In this document: positions 45,182 through 54,935 of the stretch, in pieces
Position numbering within the stretch: the stretch's first letter is position 1
How the letters are laid out: each line of letters begins with the position of its first letter
NCBI GenBank assembly: GCA_023657425.1
Contig: JAGTJW010000003.1
Coordinates: 544,560-608,559, forward strand
Length of the DNA stretch: 64,000 bases
DNA from: Ideonella sp. WA131b
GTDB lineage: Bacteria > Pseudomonadota > Gammaproteobacteria > Burkholderiales > Burkholderiaceae_C
Direction: 5' to 3'
Program-made: the position numbers and the translations under genes
The notes under the pieces: model-generated
Databases searched by the model: none
Told to the model about the DNA's origin: nothing
What the model saw: the letters and a program-made list of their open reading frames with translations, nothing else

Positions 45182-46021
45182 TCAGCAGCGCGCGATCTGC
45201 AGCACCCGCTCGTCTGGCGACTTGGCGCCGCCCGCAGGCGGCAGCGCGCCGCTGAGCTCGTGTTCGAAGCTCTGGTACAGCGCAGCCAGCCGCTCGCCCG
45301 TGACCTCGGCTGCCGGCAGGTCGAACACCAGCCGCCCATCACGCAATCCCAGCACCCGCGGAAAGTGCGCCAGCGCCAGTTCCACCTGGTGCAGAGTGGC
45401 CAGTAGCGTGGTGTCGCGTTGCTGCGCCGCCTGCGTGAGCGTGCGCAACGCCTGCTGCGCGCGCGTGGGGTCCAGCGCCGAGAGCGGCTCGTCGATGAGC
45501 CACAGCCCGGCCGGCGCCAGCAGCGCACGCGCCAGGCCCACACGCTGGCGTTCGCCGCCGCTCAAGCGGTCCACACGCTCCCAGAGCTTTTCGCCCAGGT
45601 CGAACGGCTCCAGCGCGGCGTGCGCGGCCTCGGCACTGCGCGGGCGCAGCAGCGAGGCCACGCTGGCCCACAGGCCCATCGCCGGCAGTCGTGCGGCCAG
45701 CACGGCCGTCACCACGCGCTGGCGCGGTGGCAAGGGCGGTGTCTGCGGCGCCAGGAAGAGCTGTGCACGCAGGCGGCGCAGCGCCGCGGCGTTCAAGGCC
45801 CAGGGGTCTTGCCCGCCCAGCAGCAGCTGCCCGACGCTCGGCTTGAGCGCACAGGCCGCGGCGTGCAGCAGCGTGGTCTTGCCGGCGCCTGAAGGGCCTA
45901 TCACCGCCACCTGCTCACCGGCGGCCAGTTGCAAGCTGAGGGCCCGCAGCGCCGGCGCTGCGCCGCTGCGGGCGGCGGGGTGCTGCACGTCCAGCGCGTG
46001 CAGTTGCAGCTGCAGGCCCAT
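45182..46021 (-). CDS. PhnC-type ABC transporter ATPase (putative selenate/phosphonate importer)
   Basis: A 279-residue ABC ATPase. Walker A is AVIGPSGAGKTTLLHAAA (residues about 37-54), the signature is RLSGGERQRVGLARAL, Walker B is GLWLIDEPLSALDPTRA, and the H-loop is ATLHQVELAL. The ATG at 46021 overlaps the regulator stop (ATGA). It resembles PhnC; with the PhnD-like protein at 50778 and the permease at 44645 it would form one importer. Its place in a selenocysteine cluster suggests a selenium oxyanion. Confidence 0.85.
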   Translation of the reverse strand: MGLQLQLHALDVQHPAARSGAAPALRALSLQLAAGEQVAVIGPSGAGKTTLLHAAACALKPSVGQLLLGGQDPWALNAAALRRLRAQLFLAPQTPPLPPRQRVVTAVLAARLPAMGLWASVASLLRPRSAEAAHAALEPFDLGEKLWERVDRLSGGERQRVGLARALLAPAGLWLIDEPLSALDPTRAQQALRTLTQAAQQRDTTLLATLHQVELALAHFPRVLGLRDGRLVFDLPAAEVTGERLAALYQSFEHELSGALPPAGGAKSPDERVLQIARC

Positions 46022-47244
46022 CAGCTCCCCACGCCGGCAATGCCGGTCGTCGCCACGTTTTCGCTGTACCGCCACCAGGGCAAGGCCGTGGTCATCGACA
46101 ACACGCGCCCGGGCGCTGCACCGAGTTCATAACCGGGCAGGGCGGCCGCCAGCTGCTGCCAGCCCGCCGAGCCCAGCACCTGGCACAGGCGTTGCACCGC
46201 GGGCGTCTGCAGGCTGGGCTTGAGGCAGGCGAGGAAATAGTCTTCGCTGGCCAGCGGCAGGAAGTGCAGGCCGAACTCCAGCGCCGCGGCCTCGATGCCC
46301 AGGCCAGCATCGGCCAGGTCGCCGGCCACACTGGCGGCCACGGCCACGTGGGTCTGCTCGATGTGGTCGTGGTAGCCGGCCAGGCGAGCCGGATCCAGGC
46401 CTTCGCGCGCCACGAGGTGGTTCATCAGCAGCCGCGTGCCCGAGCCCACCTGGCGGTTCACCAGGCGCAGGCCCAGGCGCTGCACATCGGCCAGGCCGAA
46501 GACACGCCGCGCGAGTTCGGGCCGCAGCATCAGGCCCTGGCGGCGGCGGCAGAAGCCGATCACCTTGTTCAGGCCGGGCTGCAGCAGCGGCTTCATCGCC
46601 TGCGCGTAGGCCGAATCGGCATCACGTTCGGCCGGCACGTGGAAGCCGGCCACCACGCACTGCCCGGCGTTCAGCGCGCGCAGGCTGTCCACGCTGCCTT
46701 GCACGCGCAAATCCAGGTGCAGCTGGGCGGTGGCGGCGGCGTGCTGCTGAAGGACCGAGAGCGCCGTGTCGTGGCTGGCGTAAAGCGTCAGCAGCAGCTG
46801 TTGATCGTCGCGGGCTTCGGCCAGCATCCGGACGAGTTCGGCCCGCAGTGCTTCCAGCTGCGGCTGGATGCGCGTGCGCGCGCGGCGCTCGGCCCAGAGC
46901 AGGCGTTCGCCGAAAGCTGTCAGGCGCGCGGGCTGGCCCTGCGTCCAACTGATCAGCGCTTCGCCCAGCGTCTGCTCCCAGTCTTTCAGCGTGCCCCAGG
47001 CGTAGCGGTAGCTGCAGCCCAGGGCGCGCGCGGCGTGCGAGATGGAGCCGGCCTCGTGCACGGCCTGCAGCAGGTCGAACAGCGGGTTGTCGATCTGCGC
47101 GCCGCGCTGCGCGCCGGGTTTCAGCACGTACTGCAGATGGGCGTTGAGCGCGTTGGGGGCTGTGGCTGCTGCGCCGGGCGCAGGCGCATCGGGCGAGGCT
47201 GCCGAGGCCGCCGCTGGGGCTGGGCGGGTGCGTGTGGGGCTCAT
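46021..47244 (-). CDS. ModE-like regulator with C-terminal PBP-like ligand domain
   Basis: A 407-residue regulator. After a disordered alanine-rich start, a ModE/LysR-type winged helix is seen: NPLFDLLQAVHEAGSISHAA, then RALGCSYRYAWGTLKDWEQ. From residue about 160 a PBP-like ligand domain follows (LRALNAGQCVVAGFHVP, RLVNRQVGSGTRLLMNHLV). Such proteins control genes of molybdoenzymes and oxyanion uptake. Here it could sense molybdate, selenate or a related ligand and act on fdh or the transporter. The start overlaps the nitroreductase stop and the stop overlaps the ATPase start, so it is inside the operon. Confidence 0.85.
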   Translation of the reverse strand: MSPTRTRPAPAAASAASPDAPAPGAAATAPNALNAHLQYVLKPGAQRGAQIDNPLFDLLQAVHEAGSISHAARALGCSYRYAWGTLKDWEQTLGEALISWTQGQPARLTAFGERLLWAERRARTRIQPQLEALRAELVRMLAEARDDQQLLLTLYASHDTALSVLQQHAAATAQLHLDLRVQGSVDSLRALNAGQCVVAGFHVPAERDADSAYAQAMKPLLQPGLNKVIGFCRRRQGLMLRPELARRVFGLADVQRLGLRLVNRQVGSGTRLLMNHLVAREGLDPARLAGYHDHIEQTHVAVAASVAGDLADAGLGIEAAALEFGLHFLPLASEDYFLACLKPSLQTPAVQRLCQVLGSAGWQQLAAALPGYELGAAPGRVLSMTTALPWWRYSENVATTGIAGVGS

Positions 47245-47825
47245 GGCGTGGCGGTGCCGGGCCACCACCCCAGCAGCGTGGTGGGCGCGGGCTTGTCGTG
47301 CTTCAGCGCGGGTGGACGGCGCGGCGTGCCCAGACCTATCCAGCCCACCAGCGTTTCACCGGGGGCACAGAAGGCGTTCACGATGGCCGGTGCGCGCACC
47401 TTGTTGCCCGAGAGGATCTTGCCTGCATAGCCCAGGCCGTGCGCTGCGCTGAGGAAGTTGCTGAGGGCGCCGCCCACGGCGATCCACTGCTCGTGCACGG
47501 GGGCCAGCGGGTGGCCCTGGTCGATGCGCGCGATGACGGCCACGCTCATGGGCGCGCGCAACGCGCGCTCGCGCTCGATGGCCAGCGTCTCGGCGGGTTT
47601 GCCGGTTTCACGCGCCACCTGCTCGAACAGATCGGCCAAGGCCGCGCGCGCCGGTCCGGCCACCACGCTGAAGCGGTAGGGCACGAGGCCGCCGTGGTCG
47701 GGCGCGCGAAGCGCGGCCTGCACCATCAGCGCCAGTTCCTCGGCGCTGGGCGCAGGTTCGTCCAGGTGCTTCAGGCCCAGCGAATGGCGGCTCAGCAAGA
47801 GCTGCAAAGCGGCGGTGTCGGGCAT
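47241..47825 (-). CDS. Nitroreductase family protein (YdjA-like)
   Basis: A 194-residue FMN-dependent oxidoreductase of the compact YdjA type. Motifs: LLSRHSLGLKHLDEPAPSAE (FMN phosphate contact), AALRAPDHGGLVPYRF, and GLGYAGKILSGNKV, with GWIGLGTPRRPP near the end. The substrate is unknown. It sits in a run of overlapping minus-strand genes between the DsrE-like protein and the regulator. Confidence 0.88.
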   Translation of the reverse strand: MPDTAALQLLLSRHSLGLKHLDEPAPSAEELALMVQAALRAPDHGGLVPYRFSVVAGPARAALADLFEQVARETGKPAETLAIERERALRAPMSVAVIARIDQGHPLAPVHEQWIAVGGALSNFLSAAHGLGYAGKILSGNKVRAPAIVNAFCAPGETLVGWIGLGTPRRPPALKHDKPAPTTLLGWWPGTATP

Positions 47826-48253
47826 CAGTACACCAGGGTGCGCCAGCGCAGATCACCCGCGCGGGCCATGAACTGCACCGCGCCGCCGTGGCCGCGGCAT
47901 TCGGGGATGAGCGGCGCACCGGCCAGGCCTTGCGCGTGCAGCGCTTCGGTGCAGACAAAAAGCTGGGCGCCGTGCGCGTGGGCCTGGCGCAGGTGGTCCA
48001 GCACGGTGTGCGTGGCTTGCGGCGCGGCGCGCAGCGTGGCGGCCACGCCGGGCACCAGCAGGTGCACGCTGCGCGCGGTGAAGTAGATCTCCACCGGCAG
48101 CTCCAGTGCAGCCGCGGCAGCAGCGTGGAAAAAGGGCGTGGCCAGGCGCTCGGGCTGTGCGGGGTCGGCGGCCCACAGCAGCAGCGCCACGCCTGCGGCG
48201 GCGTGGTCCAGATAAGCGTTGTTGGCGCCTTCGGCCAGCCTGCCTGTGTTCAT
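47825..48253 (-). CDS. DsrE/DsrF-like family protein
   Basis: A 142-residue small protein of the DsrE/F sulfur-relay fold. LLLWAADPAQPERLATPFFH, ALELPVEIYFTARSVHLLVP and ahead of the end AQLFVCTEALHAQGL and LIPECRGHGG are consistent with it; the Cys in FVCTEA is at the position where DsrE-type proteins carry a persulfide. It overlaps the GcvH-like gene upstream and the nitroreductase downstream. A role in sulfur or selenium transfer is inferred from context only. Confidence 0.75.
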   Translation of the reverse strand: MNTGRLAEGANNAYLDHAAAGVALLLWAADPAQPERLATPFFHAAAAAALELPVEIYFTARSVHLLVPGVAATLRAAPQATHTVLDHLRQAHAHGAQLFVCTEALHAQGLAGAPLIPECRGHGGAVQFMARAGDLRWRTLVY

Positions 48254-48681
48254 CCGTCCACCCGGTGCAGCCAGGCGTGGTGCTCCATCGCGGCAACCAC
48301 GGCCCGGCCGTGCAGCAGTGCGCCGCTTTCGGCCTGCCAGGCCGAGGGCTGCAGGCGCGCGAGCCAGCCTTCTTCGTAGGGGCTGCCGTGCACCAGCTCG
48401 GGCGCGGTGGCCAGGCGTTCATTGACCGCCAGCACGGTGCCGCTGATCGGGCTCTTCACCGAGACGATGGACTTGGCCAGCTCCACCACCGCGATGCCGC
48501 GCCCGCGCTCCACCACGGTGCCCACGCCCTTGGGCCGGCACATATACACCTCACCGGCCAGCTGCACGCCCAAGGCGGTGATGCCCACCGTCGTGCTGCC
48601 ATCTGCTTCGAGCCGGGCCCAGACCTGGTGCTGGATGTCGTAGTGCAGTTCGTCAGGGCAGGGCAGGCCGGCGGCCATCAT
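48250..48681 (-). CDS. GcvH-like lipoyl-domain protein
   Basis: A 143-residue protein with the H-protein fold: YDIQHQVWARLEADGSTTVG, ITALGVQLAGEVYMCRPKG, and the lipoylation site IAVVELAKSIVSVKSPISG (Lys70 aligns with the lipoyl-lysine of GcvH). Start at MMAAGLPCPDELHYD. There is no gcvT or gcvP nearby; instead it is 39 bases after selC and overlaps a DsrE-like gene, which recalls the lipoate-binding proteins of sulfur-oxidation clusters rather than glycine cleavage. The longer open frame upstream runs through the tRNA and is not used. Confidence 0.85.
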   Translation of the reverse strand: MMAAGLPCPDELHYDIQHQVWARLEADGSTTVGITALGVQLAGEVYMCRPKGVGTVVERGRGIAVVELAKSIVSVKSPISGTVLAVNERLATAPELVHGSPYEEGWLARLQPSAWQAESGALLHGRAVVAAMEHHAWLHRVDG

Positions 48682-48720
48682 CGTGGGGCCTCCACAGCAG
48701 CAGGGCGAAGGGAATGTGGG

Positions 48721-48813
48721 CGGAAGGGAATGGGAGTCGAACCCACCCGGCGACGCATGGCGCCACCCACCGGGTTTGAAGCCCGGCCGACCCACCAGGG
48801 TCGTTTCCCTTCC
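48721..48813 (-). tRNA. selC: tRNA-Sec(UCA)
   Basis: A 93-base selenocysteine tRNA without encoded CCA. The 8-bp acceptor stem GGAAGGGA / TCCCTTCC, discriminator G, anticodon stem CCGGGC with loop TTCAAAC (anticodon TCA), a long variable arm (GGTGGCGCCATGCGTCGCC region) and the T arm GGTTCGACTCC are all typical of bacterial selC. It lies 16 bases after the selB stop. Confidence 0.95.
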
Positions 48814-48829
48814 ATGCGAAAACGTATCG

Positions 48830-50773
48830 TCATGGGAGCACCGCATTGTCCAGCAGCGTGCTGTCGCTGCGCAGGCGGTGCACATCGCCCACGCGGCGCA
48901 AGAGGCCGATGCGGTCGAGGTATTCCAGGATCTGGATGGCGCGCTTGCGCCCGAGCTGCGTGGCGTCGCGGAACAGGGCGGCCGTGACCTCGCCGCCGTG
49001 CGCCTGCGCGATGGCCTGCACCAGCGCCACGGCCCGTGCCAGGATCTCGGGCGTGAGGTAGAGGTCGCGCACGATCTGGTGCAGCTCGGCGCGCTGCGCC
49101 AGGCGGGCCATGGTCACGCGCAGCAGGGGCTCGGGCTCATTGATTTCCTTGGCGAGGTCGCGCACCCAGGCGCCCTCGAAACCCACGGCCGCCAGGCGCG
49201 GGCCCACCTTCTGCGCCAGGCGCTCTTCGGTGGCCGAGAGGCGCACGCCATGTGCCGGCAGGTGCACGAAGGCACCGCGCATCGCCACCTCGCCGCGGGC
49301 TTGCAGATCGCTCAGCAGCGCGCGCCACAGCGGCTCGGGCAGGCGCGGCAGGGCCAGGCGGCGCAGGCGCGCGGCGTCGGGGCCGAGCTCTTCGGGGGCT
49401 TTCTCGTGGAAGGCAGCCAGGGAGGCCAGCACCTTCTCGCGGGCGGCTTCGGCCTGGGCCGCGCCCAGGGCCCAGTCGTTGCGCGCATCGGTGTGGCGCA
49501 GCGCGCCGGTGGCGGCGGCCAGTTCCACACGCCGGCCCTGGGCCGCCGCAAACCGTTGAAGATCCACGCCCTGGGGCGATTGCACCAGCAGCCCGCGAAG
49601 GCGTTCTTCGGCGCTGGGCGTGGCCAGCGCGTCCAGCTCGGCCAGGCGCTGTGGCGTGCGGCGGTAGCGCGCCGGGGCCAGCGGGTCCAGCACCACGCCG
49701 CCGGCCAGCGTGCGGCTGGCCGAGGCGTCGCGCAGCACCACGCGGTCGCCGTGCCATGCGCCCACGGAGGCCTGCAGCACCAGCTGCACACGCGCGCTGG
49801 CGCCGGGGGCGAGGCTGTCGCCATCGAGCACGGCCACGCTGCCCATCACCGCGGCCGAACCCAGGTGCACGTGCACCGGCGTGCCGCTGCGCAGCGCGCG
49901 TGTTTCGGCCTGCCACAGCCGCAGCTGCACGTCGATGCGCTGCGTGGCCAGCGCAGCGGCCGGTGCCACCAGCCACTGGCCGCGCTGCACCCGCTCCTTG
50001 GCGACACCGGCCAGGGCCACGGCGCAGCGTTGGCCCGTACCGGCCTGCGTGACGGCGCGGTTCTGCGCGTGCAGGCTGCGCACGCGCACGGCTTCGTCTG
50101 GCGCGCCGGGGGGCACCAGGCGCAGCTCGTCGCCGGCGGCCACCTGCCCGGCGTGCGTGGTACCGGTGACGACCGTGCCGACGCCGTCCAGCGTGAAGGC
50201 GCGGTCGATGGCCAGTCGGAAGGCCGCGCCGCTGCGCTGCTCCGCGGCCCGCGCGGCAGAGGCCGCGTGTCCGGCGGCGGCGTCGCGCAGCAGGCTGCGC
50301 AAGGCCTCGATGCCCAGGCCGCTGGGCGCAGCCACTGTCAGCACGGGGCAGTTTTGCAGCGTGGAGCCGATCAGCAGCGCCTGCGCCTCGGCCTGCACGG
50401 CCTGCAGGCGTTCGGCGTCCACGCGGTCGGCCTTGGTGATGACGACCGCGCCGCGCTGCAGGCCCAGCAGCGAAAGCACCGCCAGATGCTCGCGCGTCTG
50501 CGGCATGGGGCCGTCGTCGGCGGCCACGAGCAGCAGCGCGAAATCGATGCCCGTGGCGCCGGCCAGCATGGTGTGCACCAGCCGTTCGTGGCCGGGCACG
50601 TCGATGAAGCCGATTCGCTCCAGGCCCTGGCCGGCTTCCATGAAGGCGTAGCCCAGTTCGATGCTGATGCCACGTTGCTTCTCTTCGGGCAAGCGGTCGG
50701 TGTCCACGCCGGTGAGCGCGCGCACCAGCGTGGTCTTGCCGTGGTCGATGTGGCCTGCGGTGCCGACGATCAT
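48830..50773 (-). CDS. selB: Selenocysteine-specific elongation factor SelB
   Basis: A 647-residue translational GTPase: G1 [31 protein letters not shown] (G2), [15 protein letters not shown] (G3), TKADRV (G4). EF-Tu-like domains II and III follow, then four winged-helix domains (residues about 390-647) that bind the SECIS hairpin of the fdhA mRNA. It delivers Sec-tRNA to the UGA codon. It starts 5 bases after the binding-protein stop and is followed directly by selC. Confidence 0.96.
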   Translation of the reverse strand: MIVGTAGHIDHGKTTLVRALTGVDTDRLPEEKQRGISIELGYAFMEAGQGLERIGFIDVPGHERLVHTMLAGATGIDFALLLVAADDGPMPQTREHLAVLSLLGLQRGAVVITKADRVDAERLQAVQAEAQALLIGSTLQNCPVLTVAAPSGLGIEALRSLLRDAAAGHAASAARAAEQRSGAAFRLAIDRAFTLDGVGTVVTGTTHAGQVAAGDELRLVPPGAPDEAVRVRSLHAQNRAVTQAGTGQRCAVALAGVAKERVQRGQWLVAPAAALATQRIDVQLRLWQAETRALRSGTPVHVHLGSAAVMGSVAVLDGDSLAPGASARVQLVLQASVGAWHGDRVVLRDASASRTLAGGVVLDPLAPARYRRTPQRLAELDALATPSAEERLRGLLVQSPQGVDLQRFAAAQGRRVELAAATGALRHTDARNDWALGAAQAEAAREKVLASLAAFHEKAPEELGPDAARLRRLALPRLPEPLWRALLSDLQARGEVAMRGAFVHLPAHGVRLSATEERLAQKVGPRLAAVGFEGAWVRDLAKEINEPEPLLRVTMARLAQRAELHQIVRDLYLTPEILARAVALVQAIAQAHGGEVTAALFRDATQLGRKRAIQILEYLDRIGLLRRVGDVHRLRSDSTLLDNAVLP

Positions 50774-50777
50774 GGCC

Positions 50778-51665
50778 TTACTTGATGAGCCCCGCGCTGC
50801 GGCCGGCGGCTTCCAGGCCCTTGTAGTTCTCGGGCGCGGTGGGCACGAACTTGGTGGCGCGTGCCAGGCCCAGGATTTCCTTGCCTTCGGCGTTGTCGGC
50901 GCTCAGGCCCAGCAGCGCCTTCTGCACACGTTCACGCTGCGCCGCGGGCATGTCGGCATGCACCGACCAGTTGTAGTTGAAGTAGGGCGGCGTCGTGTAG
51001 AACACATCGACCTTGTTCGTGTCGACCCGGTTCTCGCTGACGAACTTGCGCCACACGGTGATGTCGAGCGCCGCGGCGTCGACACGGCCGCTCACCACCG
51101 AGGCGATGGTGGCGTCATGCGCGCCCGAGAAGGCCACGCGCTTGAAGTCACGCTCGGGCTCGATGCCCGCGGCCAGCAGGAGGCTGCGCGGCATCAGGTG
51201 GCCCGAAGTGCTGCTGGCCGAGCCGAAGCTGACCTGCTTGCCCTTCAGGTCCTCGAGCTTGGTGATGCCCGAGGTCTTCTGCGTGATGAAGACCGAGCGG
51301 AATTGCGTGTCTTCTTCGCGCTGTGCGATGGGCACGATCTTGTCGCCCGAACGCAGCTTGGCCTGCACGAAGGTGAAGCCGCCGAACCACACCATGTCGA
51401 CCTGCTTGTTCACCAGTGCTTCCACCGCGGCGGGGTAGTCGCTCACGGGCACGAACTCGACCTTGGTGCCCAGCGTGCGCTCCAGGTACTTGACCAGGGG
51501 GCCGAACTTGCGGATCTGCTCGCTGGCGGCTTCTTCGGGGATGGTGGTCACCTTGAAGACGGCTTGCGCCTGGGCCAGCGTCGCGGCGGTCAGTGCCGTG
51601 GTGGCCAGGGCCAGGGTGGCGAGCCGGCGCGCCCGACGGGCGACGCGTTGGAAGAACGGGGTCAT
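50778..51665 (-). CDS. PhnD-type ABC substrate-binding protein (putative selenate binding)
   Basis: A 295-residue periplasmic protein. Start at [20 protein letters not shown] with a ribosome-binding AAGGA 9 bases upstream; a signal peptide ends near AQAQA. The body is PhnD-like: [75 protein letters not shown]. Proteins of this subgroup near selenium genes carry the family name putative selenate ABC transporter binding protein. Its insertion between selA and selB supports a selenium role. ATPase and permease partners lie at 45182 and 44645. Confidence 0.87.
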   Translation of the reverse strand: MTPFFQRVARRARRLATLALATTALTAATLAQAQAVFKVTTIPEEAASEQIRKFGPLVKYLERTLGTKVEFVPVSDYPAAVEALVNKQVDMVWFGGFTFVQAKLRSGDKIVPIAQREEDTQFRSVFITQKTSGITKLEDLKGKQVSFGSASSTSGHLMPRSLLLAAGIEPERDFKRVAFSGAHDATIASVVSGRVDAAALDITVWRKFVSENRVDTNKVDVFYTTPPYFNYNWSVHADMPAAQRERVQKALLGLSADNAEGKEILGLARATKFVPTAPENYKGLEAAGRSAGLIK

Positions 51666-51764
51666 GGTGGGGTTTCCTTGAGAAACCGGGGTTGGGATCA
51701 TGGCGGCATGGCGCGTAAAGCCTGCGGGTACCGTGTCGCCGCGGCGGACACGCAGGCATGGACT

Positions 51765-53207
51765 TCAAGGCAGGGCCAGGCGCAGCGACTCCAGTTGCGA
51801 CAACAGGGCCTGCGGGTCTTCCAGCCCGCGCAGGTCGAGCAGCAGCCGGTCTTCGGCGATGCGGCCCACCACGGGCAAGGGGAGCGTGCGCAGCGCGGTC
51901 GCCAGTTCATCGAGCGCGCGCCCGGCACCCTTCTTCTGCGAAGGCGCCAGCGCCAGGCCGGCCGAGGGCAGGCGGTCCACCGGCAGCGAGCCCGAGCCGA
52001 TCTGGCCCAAGAGATCGACCACCTGCACCTCGAAGCGCGGAGCGACGGCCGCGGCCACGGCCGGCAGCAGTTCGGTGGCCAGCGCGCGCAGGCTTTCGGC
52101 GGTGCGCGTGAGCAGGCGCAGCGTGGGCAAGTCCTGCGCCAGGCGTTCGGGCCGCAGGTACAGGCGCAGCGTGGCCTCCAGCGCCGCCAGCGGCAGCTTG
52201 CTCATGCGCAGCGCGCGCTTGAGCGGGTACTTGCGGATGCGTGCGATGGCCGCCTTGCTGCCGACGATCAAACCCGCCTGCGGGCCGCCGAGCAGCTTGT
52301 CGCCGCTGAAGGTGACGACATCGCAGCCCGCGGCCAGCTTTTCTTGTGGCGTGGGCTCCCGTGGCAGGCCGTAGGCGGCCAAGTCGACCAGCGAGCCGCT
52401 GCCCAGGTCGCTGGCCAGCGGCAGCCCTTTGGCGTGGGCGATGGCGGCGAGCTCGGCCTCGTCGACCGCGGTGGTGAAGCCCTGCACGGCGTAGTTGCTG
52501 GTGTGCACCTTCATCAGCAGCGCAGTGCGTTCATTGATGGCGCCGGCGTAGTCGTGCGGGTGGGTGCGGTTGGTGGTGCCCACTTCCACCAGCGTGGCGC
52601 CGGCCGCGGCCATCACATCGGGCATGCGGAAGGCGCCACCGATCTCCACCAGCTCGCCACGCGAGACGATGCACTCCCTGCCGCGCGCCAGGGCGGCGAT
52701 GGTGAGCAGCACCGCTGCGGCGTTGTTGTTGACGATGGTGGCGGCCTCGGCGCCCGTCAGCGTGCAGAGCAGCTCTTCGACGAGGTTGTCGCGGTCGCCG
52801 CGGCCGCCGCTGGCGAGGTCGTACTCCAGGTTGTTGGGGCCGGCCATCATCGCCAGCACCTGCTGCAGCGCGCTGTCGGCCAGCAACGCGCGGCCCAAGT
52901 TGGTGTGGATGACGGTGCCGGTGAGGTTCAGCACCCGGCGCATGTTGAGCGCCAGGCGGGCCTGCACTCGGGCGGCCAGGGCCCGCAACAGCGCCGGCAT
53001 TTGCACCGCGTTGTGCCCCAGGGTGCCGGCCAGCGCAGCGCTGCGCTGGGTTTCGAGCAGTGCACGCGCCTGTGCGGCCACCAGCGTGTGGCCGTGTTCG
53101 GCCACCAGGGCCGCCGCTTCGGGTTCTCGCAGCAGGCGGTCGACGCCTGGCAGATCCTTCGGGCTGGCCTTGGAACCGTCGACGACGGATTCGGCGGGCC
53201 GCGCCAT
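51765..53207 (-). CDS. selA: L-seryl-tRNA(Sec) selenium transferase
   Basis: A 480-residue PLP enzyme converting Ser-tRNA(Sec) to Sec-tRNA(Sec) with selenophosphate. Motifs: [56 protein letters not shown], and the PLP lysine in [17 protein letters not shown]. The ATG overlaps the fdhE stop (ATGA). Selenophosphate synthetase (selD) is not in the window. Confidence 0.95.
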   Translation of the reverse strand: MARPAESVVDGSKASPKDLPGVDRLLREPEAAALVAEHGHTLVAAQARALLETQRSAALAGTLGHNAVQMPALLRALAARVQARLALNMRRVLNLTGTVIHTNLGRALLADSALQQVLAMMAGPNNLEYDLASGGRGDRDNLVEELLCTLTGAEAATIVNNNAAAVLLTIAALARGRECIVSRGELVEIGGAFRMPDVMAAAGATLVEVGTTNRTHPHDYAGAINERTALLMKVHTSNYAVQGFTTAVDEAELAAIAHAKGLPLASDLGSGSLVDLAAYGLPREPTPQEKLAAGCDVVTFSGDKLLGGPQAGLIVGSKAAIARIRKYPLKRALRMSKLPLAALEATLRLYLRPERLAQDLPTLRLLTRTAESLRALATELLPAVAAAVAPRFEVQVVDLLGQIGSGSLPVDRLPSAGLALAPSQKKGAGRALDELATALRTLPLPVVGRIAEDRLLLDLRGLEDPQALLSQLESLRLALP

Positions 53208-54238
53208 CAGGACGCCCCGGGGTCGGGCGGCGGCGCCGCGCTGGTCTCTTCGGCAGGGTCGCCGAAGAGCAGCATCAGGTTCAGGCCGTGGCGGTGGTAG
53301 CCGGCTTCGGACACCAGCAGGTCCAGCGTGAGGCTGGCCAGGTCGTCGGCCAGCGGCTCCACCATCGGGTCGCGGTCGCTGTGCACAATCTTGAGGTAGT
53401 GGCCGCACTCGTCGCAGGTTTCGGCCTGCATCACGGCCTGGGCGGCGCGGCTGCTGCCCTGGTCGTCGGCATCGGCGGTGTCCAGCGACTGGTAGGCCAG
53501 GCTCTTCTCCGACAGGCAGTGCGGGCACTTGATGCGCACCATGTGCCACTCGGTGCTGCACAGGCCGCAATGCAGATAGCGCTGGCCCAGCGATTCACCG
53601 GAAGAGCGCGTGACGCTGGCCACCGGGCGGCTGCCACAGCAGGGGCAGGCGGTTTCGTCGTCGATGCGGCCGAAGGGCTGGCCATGGGCCGGCGCGTGGG
53701 CCAGGCCGTGGGCATCCACCTTCAGCACCAGCTCGGTGAAGCAGCATTGCAGGGCCGCGGCAATGAGGGGTGCGCAGGCCAGGTCCAGGCCCGTCATCAC
53801 GCCGTGCAGCAGCGCATCGGCCTGGCGTTCGAGGAAAACCTCGTCGGCTGCGGCCAGGGTGTCCAGCGTGGGCAGCACGCCGGCCGGTGCGCTGCCGCGC
53901 AGATCGGCCACCAGCGCGCGCAGCACGCTGTGCCAGGCCGGGTCGCGCGGCCAGTCGGTGGCCAGCAGCGGGGGCACGCCCGCGCGGGCGGCGCGGTCGA
54001 TCGCGTCGCGGTCGGGCAGGGGCAGCGTGGGCATGCGCGCCAGCTGGCGCTGCTGGGCCTGCGCCAGATCGGCCATGAAGTTGAGGAAGTCGCCCATCGC
54101 GTGGCCGCGCGCCAGCTGGCGCAGCCGCATCGCGCGTTCGGCGAAGACGGTGCTGCGTTCGGGCAGGCGCAGGAAGGCCGTTTCGCCACCCGCGCGGGCG
54201 GCGATCTCTTCGGGGGACATCACCCGCACGGTGGCCAT
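53207..54238 (-). CDS. fdhE: Formate dehydrogenase accessory protein FdhE
   Basis: A 343-residue cytosolic maturation factor needed for activity of respiratory formate dehydrogenases. It has a helical N-terminal half and a C-terminal rubredoxin-like half with four CxxC pairs: [28 protein letters not shown] and [12 protein letters not shown]. The gene lies between the structural genes and selA, and its stop overlaps the selA start. Confidence 0.95.
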   Translation of the reverse strand: MATVRVMSPEEIAARAGGETAFLRLPERSTVFAERAMRLRQLARGHAMGDFLNFMADLAQAQQRQLARMPTLPLPDRDAIDRAARAGVPPLLATDWPRDPAWHSVLRALVADLRGSAPAGVLPTLDTLAAADEVFLERQADALLHGVMTGLDLACAPLIAAALQCCFTELVLKVDAHGLAHAPAHGQPFGRIDDETACPCCGSRPVASVTRSSGESLGQRYLHCGLCSTEWHMVRIKCPHCLSEKSLAYQSLDTADADDQGSSRAAQAVMQAETCDECGHYLKIVHSDRDPMVEPLADDLASLTLDLLVSEAGYHRHGLNLMLLFGDPAEETSAAPPPDPGAS

Positions 54239-54308
54239 GACTGGACTCAGTGTTTCTCCTGGACAAGAAAAGAGGGCGCTGACAAAGCGCCCTCTGTGCG
54301 GGTGGGAC

Positions 54309-54935
54309 TCAGGGTCCCTTGGTCATGTCCCGATACCACAGGGCATGGTTGGCCTTGGCCCAGCCTTCGGTGACCGTGCCGCGGGTCATTGCGCGCGCCG
54401 TGCCCTTGACCCAAATGACGGCGTACACATGCATGATCGTCGCCGCGATCAGCACCACAGCTGAGACGGCATGCAGCAGCAGACCGATGCGCTGCACTTC
54501 GATGGGGAAGAACGGCGAGAACCAGGGCCGCCAGAAGAGGAAGCCCGAGAGCAAGAGTACCGCCAGGCTGACGGCCATGGCCCAGAACACCAGCTTCTGG
54601 CCATAGTTGTACTTGCCCACGGGGGGCATGCTGGCCTTGTTGCCCTTGAGCATCTCACCCATGTGCTTCTTCCACTCGCGATCGGCGTCGTTGACGACGT
54701 TGTCGCGCCAGAGCTTGAGGAACAAGCCCAGGAAGCCCACCACCATCAGCACGCCCAGGAAGGGATGCAGGATGCGCGCCCACGAGCCACCGCCGAACAG
54801 GTGCACCAGGAAGTACAGCGACGGGTGGAAAAAAGCCAGGCCGGAGAGTCCGGCCAGCACGAACATCATCGCGATGAACCAGTGGTTCATCCGATCTCCG
54901 TCCTGGTAGCGCTGCAGCATTTTCTGAGCCATCAC
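54309..54935 (-). CDS. fdhI: Formate dehydrogenase gamma subunit (cytochrome b556)
   Basis: A 208-residue membrane cytochrome. About four membrane helices are visible, with candidate haem histidines in [40 protein letters not shown] and [20 protein letters not shown]. It transfers electrons from the beta subunit to quinone, as FdnI/FdoI. It overlaps fdhB by 4 bases. Confidence 0.93.
   Translation of the reverse strand: MMAQKMLQRYQDGDRMNHWFIAMMFVLAGLSGLAFFHPSLYFLVHLFGGGSWARILHPFLGVLMVVGFLGLFLKLWRDNVVNDADREWKKHMGEMLKGNKASMPPVGKYNYGQKLVFWAMAVSLAVLLLSGFLFWRPWFSPFFPIEVQRIGLLLHAVSAVVLIAATIMHVYAVIWVKGTARAMTRGTVTEGWAKANHALWYRDMTKGP

Noticed and set aside
47825..48885. A longer N-terminus of the GcvH-like protein extending to 48885
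   Set aside because: The extension would be translated from tRNA-Sec; the ATG at 48681 fits the family start.
49252..50651. Long plus-strand frames antisense to selB, selA and the fdh genes
   Set aside because: They show the arginine/alanine/proline bias of shadows; the minus-strand genes have full motif sets.
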